In this document: positions 1-15,000 of the stretch, piece after piece
How positions within the stretch are numbered: position 1 is the first letter of the stretch
Layout: each line of letters starts with the position of its first letter
NCBI GenBank assembly: GCA_964036045.1
Contig: OZ038378.1
Span: forward strand, 179,025,754 to 179,089,753
Direction: 5' to 3'
Length of the DNA: 64,000 nt
Source of the DNA: Eutreptiella sp. 'Long Island Sound 2002'
Taxonomy: Eukaryota; Euglenozoa; Euglenophyceae; Eutreptiales; Eutreptiaceae
Translations under genes and position numbers: made by a program
The notes under the pieces: model-generated
Database searches by the model: none
What the model was told of the DNA's origin: nothing
The model's input: the letters and a program-made list of their open reading frames with translations, nothing else

Positions 1-3000
1 GGGTACCATGTGCTGTTCAGGAGTGGTTCATCAACAGAATTCAGATAGTCGATTGTGAAAAAGCATCCTGGTAGCACAAAAGCAGCAGAATAGTTGACAG
101 TGGAACACTTACTGGGAAGCCTTTGCATGAACCTTGCAAAGTAAACACAAGGCAAGTCATTTAAGTACAGAGGACAAAAACAGCATACTGCACCACAACA
201 CAGCTCACCTGATTGTCTGCAATGAATGGAACTATGTTTACACCCATGGCACTCCATACTACATGGTTGGTTAAGGTTGGTGGTGGAGCATCAGACACCA
301 ACGGTCAGCAGCAGATTGTCAGTGTGAGTCTCTGAATCAAATTCATCACTCTCCCTGAATGTCACACAACTCTGAAACAAAGAAAAACTAAAGAATAAAT
401 AACAAATGAAGTATTGAAGAAACTGTCAATGAAAAACATAGGACACCACAATACCATCCAACTGCCAACACATCTCTCACACAACAACACAACACACACA
501 GCAAATCTCTCAATGATCACCTCAATAGAAACACATGTCTTCTGAATGCGAATAAGAAATAAAGGGTACCATGTGCTGTTCAGGAGTGGTTCATCAACAG
601 AATTCAGACAGTCGATTGTGAAAAAGCATCCTGGTAGCACAAAAGCAGCAGAATAGTTGACAGTGGAACACTTACTGGGAAGCCTTTGCATGAACCTTGC
701 AAAGTAAACACAAAACAAAGTCATTCAAGTACAGAGGACAAAAACAGCATACTGCACCACAACACAGCTCACCTGATTGTCTGCAATGAATGGAACAATG
801 TTTACACCCATGGCACTCCATAATACATGGTGGGCTAAGGTTGGTGGTGGAGCATCAGACACCAACGGTCAGCAGCAGATTGTCAGTGTGAGTCTCTGAA
901 TCAAATTCATCACTCTCCCTGAATGTCACACAACTCTGAAACAAAGAAAAACTAAAGAGCAAATAACAAATACATAAATGAAGAACCTGTCATTGAAAAA
1001 CATAGGACACCACAATACCATCCAACTGCCAACACATCTCTCACACAACAACACAACACACACAGCAAATCTCTCAATGACCACCTCAATAGAAACACAT
1101 GTCTTCTGAATGCGAATAAGAATTTAGGGCACCATGTGCTGTTCAGGAGTGGTTCATCAACAGAATTCAGACAGTCGATTGTGAAAAAGCATCCTGGTAG
1201 CACAAAAGCAGCAGAATAGTTGACAGTGGAACACTTACTGGGAAGCCTTTGCATGAACCTTGCAAAGTAAACACAAAACAAAGTCATTCAAGTACAGAGG
1301 ACAAAAACAGCATACTGCACCACAACACAGCTCACTTGATTGTCCGCAATGAATGGAACAATGTTTACACCCATGGCACTCCATACTACATGGTTGGTTA
1401 AGGTTGGTGGTGGAGCATCAGACACCAACGGTCAGCAGCAGATTGTCAGTGTGAGTCTCTGAATCAAATTCATCACTCTCCCAGAATGTCACACAACTCT
1501 GAAACAGAGAAAAAATAAAGAACAAATAACAAATACATAAATGAAAAACCTGTCAATGAAAAACATAGGACACCACAATACCATCCAACTGCCAACACAT
1601 CTCTCACACAACAACACAACACACACAGCAAATCTCTCAATGACCACCTCAATAGAAACACATGTCTCCTGAATGCGAATAAGAAATAAAGGGTACCATG
1701 TGCTGTTCAGGAGTGGTTCATCAACAGAATTCAGACAGTCGATTGTGAAAAAGCATCCTGGTAGCACAAAAGCAGCAGAATAGTTGACAGTGGAACACTT
1801 ACTGGGAAGCCTTTGCATGAACCTTGCAAAGTAAACACAAAACAAAGTCATTTAAGTACAGAGGACAAAAACAGCATACTGCACCACAACACAGCTCACC
1901 TGATTGTCCGCAATGAATGGAACTATGTTTACACCCATGGCACTCCATACTACATGGTTGGTTAAGGTTGGTGGTGGAGCATCAGACACCAACGGTCAGC
2001 AGCAGATTGTCAGTGTGAGTCTCTGAATCAAATTCATCACTCTCCCTGAATGTCACACAACTCTGAAACAAAGAAAAACTAAAGAACAAATAACAAATGA
2101 AGTATTGAAGAAACTGTCAATGAAAAACATAGGACACCACAATACCATCCAACTGCCAACACATCTCTCACACAACAACACAACACACACAGCAAATCTC
2201 TCAATGATCACCTCAATAGAAACACATGTCTTCTGAATGCGAATAAGTATTTAGGGCACCATGTGCTGTTCAGGAGTGGTTCATCAACAGAATTCAGACA
2301 GTCGATTGTGAAAAAGCATCCTGGTAGCACAAAAGCAGCAGAATAGTTGACAGTGGAACACTTACTGGGAAGCCTTTGCATGAACCTTGCAAAGTAAACA
2401 CAAAACAAAGTCATTTAAGTACAGAGGACAAAAACAGCATACTGCACCACAACACAGCTCACCTGATTGTCCGCAATGAATGGAACTATGTTTACACCCA
2501 TGGCACTCCATACTACATGGTTGGTTAAGGTTGGTGGTGGAGCATCAGACACCAACGGTCAGCAGCAGATTGTCAGTGTGAGTCTCTGAATCAAATTCAT
2601 CACTCTCCCAGAATGTCACACAACTCTGAAACAAAGAAAAACTAAAGAACAAATAACAAATGAAGTATTGAAGAAACTGTCAATGAAAAACATAGGACAC
2701 CACAATACCATCCAACTGCCAACACATCTCTCACACAACAACACAACACACACAGCAAATCTCTCAATGACCACCTCAATAGAAACACATGTCTTCTGAA
2801 TGCGAATAAGAAATAAAGGGTACCATGTGCTGTTCAGGAGTGGTTCATCAACAGAATTCAGACAGTCGATTGTGAAAAAGCATCCTGGTAGCACAAAAGC
2901 AGCAGAATAGTTGACAGTGGAACACTTACTGGGAAGCCTTTGCATGAACCTTGCAAAGAAAACACAAAACAAAGTCATTCAAGTACAGAGGACAAAAACA

Positions 3001-6000
3001 GCATACTGCACCACAACACAGCTCACCTGATTGTCTGCAATGAATGGAACAATGTTTACACCCATGGCACTCCATACTACATGGTGGGCTAAGGTTGGTG
3101 GTGGAGCATCAGACACCAACGGTCAGCAGCAGATTGTCAGTGTGAGTCTCTGAATCAAATTCATCACTCTCCCAGAATGTCACACAACTCTGAAACAAAG
3201 AAAAACTAAAGAACAAATAACAAATACATAAATGAAGAACCTGTCATTGAAAAACATAGGACACCACAATACCATCCAACTGCCAACAAATCTCTCACAC
3301 AACAACACAACACACACAGCAAATCTCTCAATGACCACCTCAATAGAAACACATGTCTCCTGAATGCGAATAAGAAATAAAGGGTACCATGTGCTGTTCA
3401 GGAGTGGTTCATCAACAGAATTCAGACAGTCGATTGTGAAAAAGCATCCTGGTAGCACAAAAGCAGCAGAATAGTTGACAGTGGAACACTTACTGGGAAG
3501 CCTTTGCATGAACCTTGCAAAGTAAACACAAAACAAAGTCATTCAAGTACAGAGGACAAAAACAGCATACTGCACCACAACACAGCTCACCTGATTGTCT
3601 GCAATGAATGGAACTATGTTTACACCCATGGCACTCCATACTACATGGTGGGCTAAGGTTGGTGGTGGAGCATCAGACACCAACGGTCAGCAGCAGATTG
3701 TCAGTGTGAGTCTCTGAATCAAATTCATCACTCTCCCAGAATGTCACACAACTCTGAAACAAAGAAAAACTAAAGAATAAATAACAAATGAAGTATTGAA
3801 GAACCTGTCAATGAAAAACATAGGACACCACAATACCATCCAACTGCCAACACATCTCTCACACAACAACACAACACACACAGCAAATCTCTCAATGATC
3901 ACCTCAATAGAAACACATGTCTCCTGAATGCGAATAAGTATTTAGGGCACCATGTGCTGTTCAGGAGTGGTTCATCAACAGAATTCAGACAGTCGATTGT
4001 GAAAAAGCATCCTGGTAGCACAAAAGCAGCAGAATAGTTGACAGTGGAACACTTACTGGGAAGCCTTTGCATGAACCTTGCAAAGAAAACACAAAACAAA
4101 GTCATTCAAGTACAGAGGACAAAAACAGCATACTGCACCACAACACAGCTCACCTGATTGTCTGCAATGAATGGAACAATGTTTACACCCATGGCACTCC
4201 ATACTACATGGTTGGTTAAGGTTGGTGGTGGAGCATCAGACACCAACGGTCAGCAGCAGATTGTCAGTGTGAGTCTCTGAATCAAATTCATCACTCTCCC
4301 AGAATGTCACACAACTCTGAAACAAAGAAAAACTAAAGAACAAATAACAAATACATAAATGAAGAACCTGTCATTGAAAAACATAGGACACCACAATACC
4401 ATCCAACTGCCAACACATCTCTCACACAACAACACAACACACACAGCAAATCTCTCAATGACCACCTCAATAGAAACACATGTCTTCTGAATGCGAATAA
4501 GAAATAAAGGGTACCATGTGCTGTTCAGGAGTGGTTCATCAACAGAATTCAGACAGTCGATTGTGAAAAAGCATCCTGGTAGCACAAAAGCAGCAGAATA
4601 GTTGACAGTGGAACACTTACTGGGAAGCCTTTGCATGAACCTTGCAAAGTAAACACAAAACAAAGTCATTCAAGTACAGAGGACAAAAACAGCATACTGC
4701 ACCACAACACAGCTCACCTGATTGTCTGCAATGAATGGAACAATGTTTACACCCATGGCACTCCATACTACATGGTGGGCTAAGGTTGGTGGTGGAGCAT
4801 CAGACACCAACGGTCAGCAGCAGATTGTCAGTGTGAGTCTCTGAATCAAATTCATCACTCTCCCAGAATGTCACACAACTCTGAAACAAAGAAAAACTAA
4901 AGAACAAATAACAAATGAAGTATTGAAGAAACTGTCAATGAAAAACATAGGACACCACAATACCATCCAACTGCCAACACATCTCTCACACAACAACACA
5001 ACACACACAGCAAATCTCTCAATGATCACCTCAATAGAAACACATGTCTTCTGAATGCGAATAAGAATTTAGGGCACCATGTGCTGTTCAGGAGTGGTTC
5101 ATCAACAGAATTCAGACAGTCGATTGTGAAAAAGCATCCTGGTAGCACAAAAGCAGCAGAATAGTTGACAGTGGAACACTTACTGGGAAGCCTTTGCATG
5201 AACCTTGCAAAGTAAACATAAAACAAAGTCATTCAAGTACAGAGGACAAAAACAGCATACTGCACCACAACACAGCTCACCTGATTGTCTGCAATGAATG
5301 GAACAATGTTTACACCCATGGCACTCCATACTACATGGTTGGTTAAGGTTGGTGGTGGAGCATCAGACACCAACGGTCAGCAGCAGATTGTCAGTGTGAG
5401 TCTCTGAATCAAATTCATCACTCTCCCAGAATGTCACACAACTCTGAAACAAAGAAAAACTAAAGAACAAATAACAAATACATAAATGAAAAACCTGTCA
5501 ATGAAAAACATAGGACACCACAATACCATCCAAATGCCAACACATCTCTCACACAACAACACAACACACACAGCAAATCTCTCAATGACCACCTCAATAG
5601 AAACACATGTCTCCTGAATGCGAATAAGAAATAAAGGGTACCATGTGCTGTTCAGGAGTGGTTCATCAACAGAATTCAGACAGTCGATTGTGAAAAAGCA
5701 TCCTGGTAGCACAAAAGCAGCAGAATAGTTGACAGTGGAACACTTACTGGGAAGCCTTTGCATGAACCTTGCAAAGTAAACACAAAACAAAGTCATTTAA
5801 GTACAGAGGACAAAAACAGCATACTGCACCACAACACAGCTCACCTGATTGTCCGCAATGAATGGAACTATGTTTACACCCATGGCACTCCATACTACAT
5901 GGTTGGTTAAGGTTGGTGGTGGAGCATCAGACACCAACGGTCAGCAGCAGATTGTCAGTGTGAGTCTCTGAATCAAATTCATCACTCTCCCTGAATGTCA

Positions 6001-9000
6001 CACAACTCTGAAACAAAGAAAAACTAAAGAACAAATAACAAATGAAGTATTGAAGAAACTGTCAATGAAAAACATAGGACACCACAATACCATCCAACTG
6101 CCAACACATCTCTCACACAACAACACAACACACACAGCAAATCTCTCAATGATCACCTCAATAGAAACACATGTCTTCTGAATGCGAATAAGTATTTAGG
6201 GCACCATGTGCTGTTCAGGAGTGGTTCATCAACAGAATTCAGACAGTCGATTGTGAAAAAGCATCCTGGTAGCACAAAAGCAGCAGAATAGTTGACAGTG
6301 GAACACTTACTGGGAAGCCTTTGCATGAACCTTGCAAAGAAAACACAAAACAAAGTCATTCAAGTACAGAGGACAAAAACAGCATACTGCACCACAACAC
6401 AGCTCACCTGATTGTCTGCAATGAATGGAACAATGTTTACACCCATGGCACTCCATACTACATGGTGGGCTAAGGTTGGTGGTGGAGCATCAGACACCAA
6501 CGGTCAGCAGCAGATTGTCAGTGTGAGTCTCTGAATCAAATTCATCACTCTCCCAGAATGTCACACAACTCTGAAACAAAGAAAAACTAAAGAACAAATA
6601 ACAAATACATAAATGAAGAACCTGTCATTGAAAAACATAGGACACCAAAATACCATCCAACTGCCAACACATCTCTCACACAACAACACAACACACACAG
6701 CAAATCTCTCAATGACCACCTCAATAGAAACACATGTCTCCTGAATGCGAATAAGAAATAAAGGGTACCATGTGCTGTTCAGGAGTGGTTCATCAACAGA
6801 ATTCAGACAGTCGATTGTGAAAAAGCATCCTGGTAGCACAAAAGCAGCAGAATAGTTGACAGTGGAACACTTACTGGGAAGCCTTTGCATGAACCTTGCA
6901 AAGTAAACACAAAACAAAGTCATTTAAGTACAGAGGACAAAAACAGCATACTGCACCACAACACAGCTCACCTGATTGTCCGCAATGAATGGAACTATGT
7001 TTACACCCATGGCACTCCATACTACATGGTTGGTTAAGGTTGGTGGTGGAGCATCAGACACCAACGGTCAGCAGCAGATTGTCAGTGTGAGTCTCTGAAT
7101 CAAATTCATCACTCTCCCTGAATGTCACACAACTCTGAAACAAAGAAAAACTAAAGAACAAATAACAAATGAAGTATTGAAGAAACTGTCAATGAAAAAC
7201 ATAGGACACCACAATACCATCCAACTGCCAACACATCTCTCACACAACAACACAACACACACAGCAAATCTCTCAATGATCACCTCAATAGAAACACATG
7301 TCTTCTGAATGCGAATAAGTATTTAGGGCACCATGTGCTGTTCAGGAGTGGTTCATCAACAGAATTCAGACAGTCGATTGTGAAAAAGCATCCTGGTAGC
7401 ACAAAAGCAGCAGAATAGTTGACAGTGGAACACTTACTGGGAAGCCTTTGCATGAACCTTGCAAAGAAAACACAAAACAAAGTCATTCAAGTACAGAGGA
7501 CAAAAACAGCATACTGCACCACAACACAGCTCACCTGATTGTCTGCAATGAATGGAACAATGTTTACACCCATGGCACTCCATACTACATGGTGGGCTAA
7601 GGTTGGTGGTGGAGCATCAGACACCAACGGTCAGCAGCAGATTGTCAGTGTGAGTCTCTGAATCAAATTCATCACTCTCCCAGAATGTCACACAACTCTG
7701 AAACAAAGAAAAACTAAAGAACAAATAACAAATACATAAATGAAGAACCTGTCATTGAAAAACATAGGACACCACAATACCATCCAACTGCCAACACATC
7801 TCTCACACAACAACACAACACACACAGCAAATCTCTCAATGACCACCTCAATAGAAACACATGTCTCCTGAATGCGAATAAGAAATAAAGGGTACCATGT
7901 GCTGTTCAGGAGTGGTTCATCAACAGAATTCAGACAGTCGATTGTGAAAAAGCATCCTGGTAGCACAAAAGCAGCAGAATAGTTGACAGTGGAACACTTA
8001 CTGGGAAGCCTTTGCATGAACCTTGCAAAGTAAACATAAAACAAAGTCATTCAAGTACAGAGGACAAAAACAGCATACTGCACCACAACACAGCTCACCT
8101 GATTGTCTGCAATGAATGGAACAATGTTTACACCCATGGCACTCCATACTACATGGTGGGCTAAGGTTGGTGGTGGAGCATCAGACACCAACGGTCAGCA
8201 GCAGATTGTCAGTGTGAGTCTCTGAATCAAATTCATCACTCTCCCTGAATGTCACACAACTCTGAAACAAAGAAAAACTAAAGAATAAATAACAAATGAA
8301 GTATTGAAGAAACTGTCATTGAAAAACATAGGACACCACAATACCATCCAAATGCCAACACATCTCTCACACAACAACACAACACACACAGCAAATCTCT
8401 CAATGATCACCTCAATAGAAACACATGTCTTCTGAATGCGAATAAGAAATAAAGGGTACCATGTGCTGTTCAGGAGTGGTTCATCAACAGAATTCAGACA
8501 GTCGATTGTGAAAAAGCATCCTGGTAGCACAAAAGCAGCAGAATAGTTGACAGTGGAACACTTACTGGGAAGCCTTTGCATGAACCTTGCAAAGTAAACA
8601 TAAAACAAAGTCATTCAAGTACAGAGGACAAAAACAGCATACTGCACCACAACACAGCTCACCTGATTGTCTGCAATGAATGGAACAATGTTTACACCCA
8701 TGGCACTCCATACTACATGGTGGGCTAAGGTTGGTGGTGGAGCATCAGACACCAACGGTCAGCAGCAGATTGTCAGTGTGAGTCTCTGAATCAAATTCAT
8801 CACTCTCCCTGAATGTCACACAACTCTGAAACAAAGAAAAACTAAAGAATAAATAACAAATGAAGTATTGAAGAAACTGTCAATGAAAAACATAGGACAC
8901 CACAATACCATCCAACTGCCAACACATCTCTCACACAACAACACAACACACACAGCAAATCTCTCAATGATCACCTCAATAGAAACACATGTCTCCTGAA

Positions 9001-12000
9001 TGCGAATAAGTATTTAGGGCACCATGTGCTGTTCAGGAGTGGTTCATCAACAGAATTCAGACAGTCGATTGTGAAAAAGCATCCTGGTAGCACAAACGCA
9101 GCAGAATAGTTGACAGTGGAACACTTACTGGGAAGCCTTTGCATGAACCTTGCAAAGTAAACACAAAACAAAGTCATTCAAGTACAGAGGACAAAAACAG
9201 CATACTGCACCACAACACAGCTCACCTGATTGTCTGCAATGAATGGAACAATGTTTACACCCATGGCACTCCATACTACATGGTTGGTTAAGGTTGGTGG
9301 TGGAGCATCAGACACCAACGGTCAGCAGCAGATTGTCAGTGTGAGTCTCTGAATCAAATTCATCACTCTCCCAGAATGTCACACAACTCTGAAACAAAGA
9401 AAAACTAAAGAACAAATAACAAATACATAAATGAAGAACCTGTCATTGAAAAACATAGGACACCACAATACCATCCAACTGCCAACACATCTCTCACACA
9501 ACAACACAACACACACAGCAAATCTCTCAATGACCACCTCAATAGAAACACATGTCTCCTGAATGCGAATGAGAAATAAAGGGTACCATGTGCTGTTCAG
9601 GAGTGGTTCATCAACAGAATTCAGACAGTCGATTGTGAAAAAGCATCCTGGTAGCACAAAAGCAGCAGAATAGTTGACAGTGGAACACTTACTGGGAAGC
9701 CTTTGCATGAACCTTGCAAAGTAAACATAAAACAAAGTCATTCAAGTACAGAGGACAAAAACAGCATACTGCACCACAACACAGCTCACCTGATTGTCTG
9801 CAATGAATGGAACAATGTTTACACCCATGGCACTCCATACTACATGGTGGGCTAAGGTTGGTGGTGGAGCATCAGACACCAACGGTCAGCAGCAGATTGT
9901 CAGTGTGAGTCTCTGAATCAAATTCATCACTCTCCCTGAATGTCACACAACTCTGAAACAAAGAAAAACTAAAGAATAAATAACAAATGAAGTATTGAAG
10001 AAACTGTCAATGAAAAACATAGGACACCACAATACCATCCAACTGCCAACGCATCTCTCACACAACAACACAACACACACAGCAAATCTCTCAATGACCA
10101 CCTCAATAGAAACACATGTCTTCTGAATGCGAATAAGTATTTAGGGCACCATGTGCTGTTCAGGAGTGGTTCATCAACAGAATTCAGACAGTCGATTGTG
10201 AAAAAGCATCCTGGTAGCACAAAAGCAGCAGAATAGTTGACAGTGGAACACTTACTGGGAAGCCTTTGCATGAACCTTGCAAAGTAAACACAAAACAAAG
10301 TCATTCAAGTACAGAGGACAAAAACAGCATACTGCACCACAACACAGCTCACCTGATTGTCCGCAATGAATGGAACTATGTTTACACCCATGGCACTCCA
10401 TACTACATGGTTGGTTAAGGTTGGTGGTGGAGCATCAGACACCAACGGTCAGCAGCAGATTGTCAGTGTGAGTCTCTGAATCAAATTCATCACTCTCCCT
10501 GAATGTCACACAACTCTGAAACAAAGAAAAACTAAAGAACAAATAACAAATGAAGTATTGAAGAAACTGTCAATGAAAAACATAGGACACCACAATACCA
10601 TCCAAATGCCAACACATCTCTCACACAACAACACAACACACACAGCAAATCTCTCAATGACCACCTCAATAGAAACACATGTCTTCTGAATGCGAATAAG
10701 AAATAAAGGGTACCATGTGCTGTTCAGGAGTGGTTCATCAACAGAATTCAGACAGTCGATTGTGAAAAAGCATTCTGGTAGCACAAAAGCAGCAGAATAG
10801 TTGACAGTGGAACACTTACTGGGAAGCCTTTGCATGAACCTTGCAAAGTAAACATAAAACAAAGTCATTCAAGTACAGAGGACAAAAACAGCATACTGCA
10901 CCACAACACAGCTCACCTGATTGTCTGCAATGAATGGAACAATGTTTACACCCATGGCACTCCATACTACATGGTGGGCTAAGGTTGGTGGTGGAGCATC
11001 AGACACCAACGGTCAGCAGCAGATTGTCAGTGTGAGTCTCTGAATCAAATTCATCACTCTCCCTGAATGTCACACAACTCTGAAACAAAGAAAAACTAAA
11101 GAACAAATAACAAATGAAGTATTGAAGAAACTGTCAATGAAAAACATAGGACACCACAATACCATCCAACTGCCAACACATCTCTCACACAACAACACAA
11201 CACACACAGCAAATCTCTCAATGACCACCTCAATAGAAACACATGTCTTCTGAATGCGAATAAGAAATAAAGGGTACCATGTGCTGTTCAGGAGTGGTTC
11301 ATCAACAGAATTCAGACAGTCGATTGTGAAAAAGCATCCTGGTAGCACAAAAGCAGCAGAATAGTTGACAGTGGAACACTTACTGGGAAGCCTTTGCATG
11401 AACCTTGCAAAGTAAACATAAAACAAAGTCATTCAAGTACAGAGGACAAAAACAGCATACTGCACCACAACACAGCTCACCTGATTGTCTGCAATGAATG
11501 GAACAATGTTTACACCCATGGCACTCCATACTACATGGTTGGTTAAGGTTGGTGGTGGAGCATCAGACACCAACGGTCAGCAGCAGATTGTCAGTGTGAG
11601 TCTCTGAATCAAATTCATCACTCTCCCAGAATGTCACACAACTCTGAAACAAAGAAAAACTAAAGAACAAATAACAAATACATAAATGAAGAACCTGTCA
11701 TTGAAAAACATAGGACACCACAATACCATCCAACTGCCAACACATCTCTCACACAACAACACAACACACACAGCAAATCTCTCAATGACCACCTCAATAG
11801 AAACACATGTCTCCTGAATGCGAATAAGAAATAAAGGGTACCATGTGCTGTTCAGGAGTGGTTCATCAACAGAATTCAGACAGTCGATTGTGAAAAAGCA
11901 TCCTGGTAGCACAAAAGCAGCAGAATAGTTGACAGTGGAACACTTACTGGGAAGTCTTTGCATGAACCTTGCAAAGTAAACACAAAACAAAGTCATTCAA

Positions 12001-15000
12001 GTACAGAGGACAAAAACAGCATACTGCACCACAACACAGCTCACCTGATTGTCTGCAATGAATGGAACAATGTTTACACCCATGGCACTCCATACTACAT
12101 GGTGGGCTAAGGTTGGTGGTGGAGCATCAGACACCAACGGTCAGCAGCAGATTGTCAGTGTGAGTCTCTGAATCAAATTCATCACTCTCCCTGAATGTCA
12201 CACAACTCTGAAACAAAGAAAAACTAAAGAATAAATAACAAATGAAGTATTGAAGAAACTGTCAATGAAAAACATAGGACACCACAATACCATCCAACTG
12301 CCAACGCATCTCTCACACAACAACACAACACACACAGCAAATCTCTCAATGACCACCTCAATAGAAACACATGTCTTCTGAATGCGAATAAGTATTTAGG
12401 GCACCATGTGCTGTTCAGGAGTGGTTCATCAACAGAATTCAGACAGTCGATTGTGAAAAAGCATCCTGGTAGCACAAAAGCAGCAGAATAGTTGACAGTG
12501 GAACACTTACTGGGAAGCCTTTGCATGAACCTTGCAAAGTAAACACAAAACAAAGTCATTCAAGTACAGAGGACAAAAACAGCATACTGCACCACAACAC
12601 AGCTCACCTGATTGTCCGCAATGAATGGAACTATGTTTACACCCATGGCACTCCATACTACATGGTTGGTTAAGGTTGGTGGTGGAGCATCAGACACCAA
12701 CGGTCAGCAGCAGATTGTCAGTGTGAGTCTCTGAATCAAATTCATCACTCTCCCTGAATGTCACACAACTCTGAAACAAAGAAAAACTAAAGAACAAATA
12801 ACAAATGAAGTATTGAAGAAACTGTCAATGAAAAACATAGGACACCACAATACCATCCAAATGCCAACACATCTCTCACACAACAACACAACACACACAG
12901 CAAATCTCTCAATGACCACCTCAATAGAAACACATGTCTTCTGAATGCGAATAAGAAATAAAGGGTACCATGTGCTGTTCAGGAGTGGTTCATCAACAGA
13001 ATTCAGACAGTCGATTGTGAAAAAGCATTCTGGTAGCACAAAAGCAGCAGAATAGTTGACAGTGGAACACTTACTGGGAAGCCTTTGCATGAACCTTGCA
13101 AAGTAAACATAAAACAAAGTCATTCAAGTACAGAGGACAAAAACAGCATACTGCACCACAACACAGCTCACCTGATTGTCTGCAATGAATGGAACAATGT
13201 TTACACCCATGGCACTCCATACTACATGGTGGGCTAAGGTTGGTGGTGGAGCATCAGACACCAACGGTCAGCAGCAGATTGTCAGTGTGAGTCTCTGAAT
13301 CAAATTCATCACTCTCCCTGAATGTCACACAACTCTGAAACAAAGAAAAACTAAAGAACAAATAACAAATGAAGTATTGAAGAAACTGTCAATGAAAAAC
13401 ATAGGACACCACAATACCATCCAACTGCCAACACATCTCTCACACAACAACACAACACACACAGCAAATCTCTCAATGACCACCTCAATAGAAACACATG
13501 TCTTCTGAATGCGAATAAGAAATAAAGGGTACCATGTGCTGTTCAGGAGTGGTTCATCAACAGAATTCAGACAGTCGATTGTGAAAAAGCATCCTGGTAG
13601 CACAAAAGCAGCAGAATAGTTGACAGTGGAACACTTACTGGGAAGCCTTTGCATGAACCTTGCAAAGTAAACATAAAACAAAGTCATTCAAGTACAGAGG
13701 ACAAAAACAGCATACTGCACCACAACACAGCTCACCTGATTGTCTGCAATGAATGGAACAATGTTTACACCCATGGCACTCCATACTACATGGTTGGTTA
13801 AGGTTGGTGGTGGAGCATCAGACACCAACGGTCAGCAGCAGATTGTCAGTGTGAGTCTCTGAATCAAATTCATCACTCTCCCAGAATGTCACACAACTCT
13901 GAAACAAAGAAAAACTAAAGAACAAATAACAAATACATAAATGAAGAACCTGTCATTGAAAAACATAGGACACCACAATACCATCCAACTGCCAACACAT
14001 CTCTCACACAACAACACAACACACACAGCAAATCTCTCAATGACCACCTCAATAGAAACACATGTCTCCTGAATGCGAATAAGAAATAAAGGGTACCATG
14101 TGCTGTTCAGGAGTGGTTCATCAACAGAATTCAGACAGTCGATTGTGAAAAAGCATCCTGGTAGCACAAAAGCAGCAGAATAGTTGACAGTGGAACACTT
14201 ACTGGGAAGTCTTTGCATGAACCTTGCAAAGTAAACACAAAACAAAGTCATTCAAGTACAGAGGACAAAAACAGCATACTGCACCACAACACAGCTCACC
14301 TGATTGTCTGCAATGAATGGAACAATGTTTACACCCATGGCACTCCATACTACATGGTGGGCTAAGGTTGGTGGTGGAGCATCAGACACCAACGGTCAGC
14401 AGCAGATTGTCAGTGTGAGTCTCTGAATCAAATTCATCACTCTCCCTGAATGTCACACAACTCTGAAACAAAGAAAAACTAAAGAATAAATAACAAATGA
14501 AGTATTGAAGAAACTGTCAATGAAAAACATAGGACACCACAATACCATCCAACTGCCAACACATCTCTCACACAACAACACAACACACACAGCAAATCTC
14601 TCAATGACCACCTCAATAGAAACACATGTCTTCTGAATGCGAATAAGAAATAAAGGGTACCATGTGCTGTTCAGGAGTGGTTCATCAACAGAATTCAGAC
14701 AGTCGATTGTGAAAAAGCATCCTGGTAGCACAAAAGCAGCAGAATAGTTGACAGTGGAACACTTACTGGGAAGCCTTTGCATGAACCTTGCAAAGTAAAT
14801 ACAAAACAAAGTCATTCAAGTACAGAGGACAAAAACAGCATACTGCACCACAACACAGCTCACCTGATTGTCTGCAATGAATGGAACAATGTTTACACCC
14901 ATGGCACTCCATACTACATGGTGGGCTAAGGTTGGTGGTGGAGCATCAGACACCAACGGTCAGCAGCAGATTGTCAGTGTGAGTCTCTGAATCAAATTCA

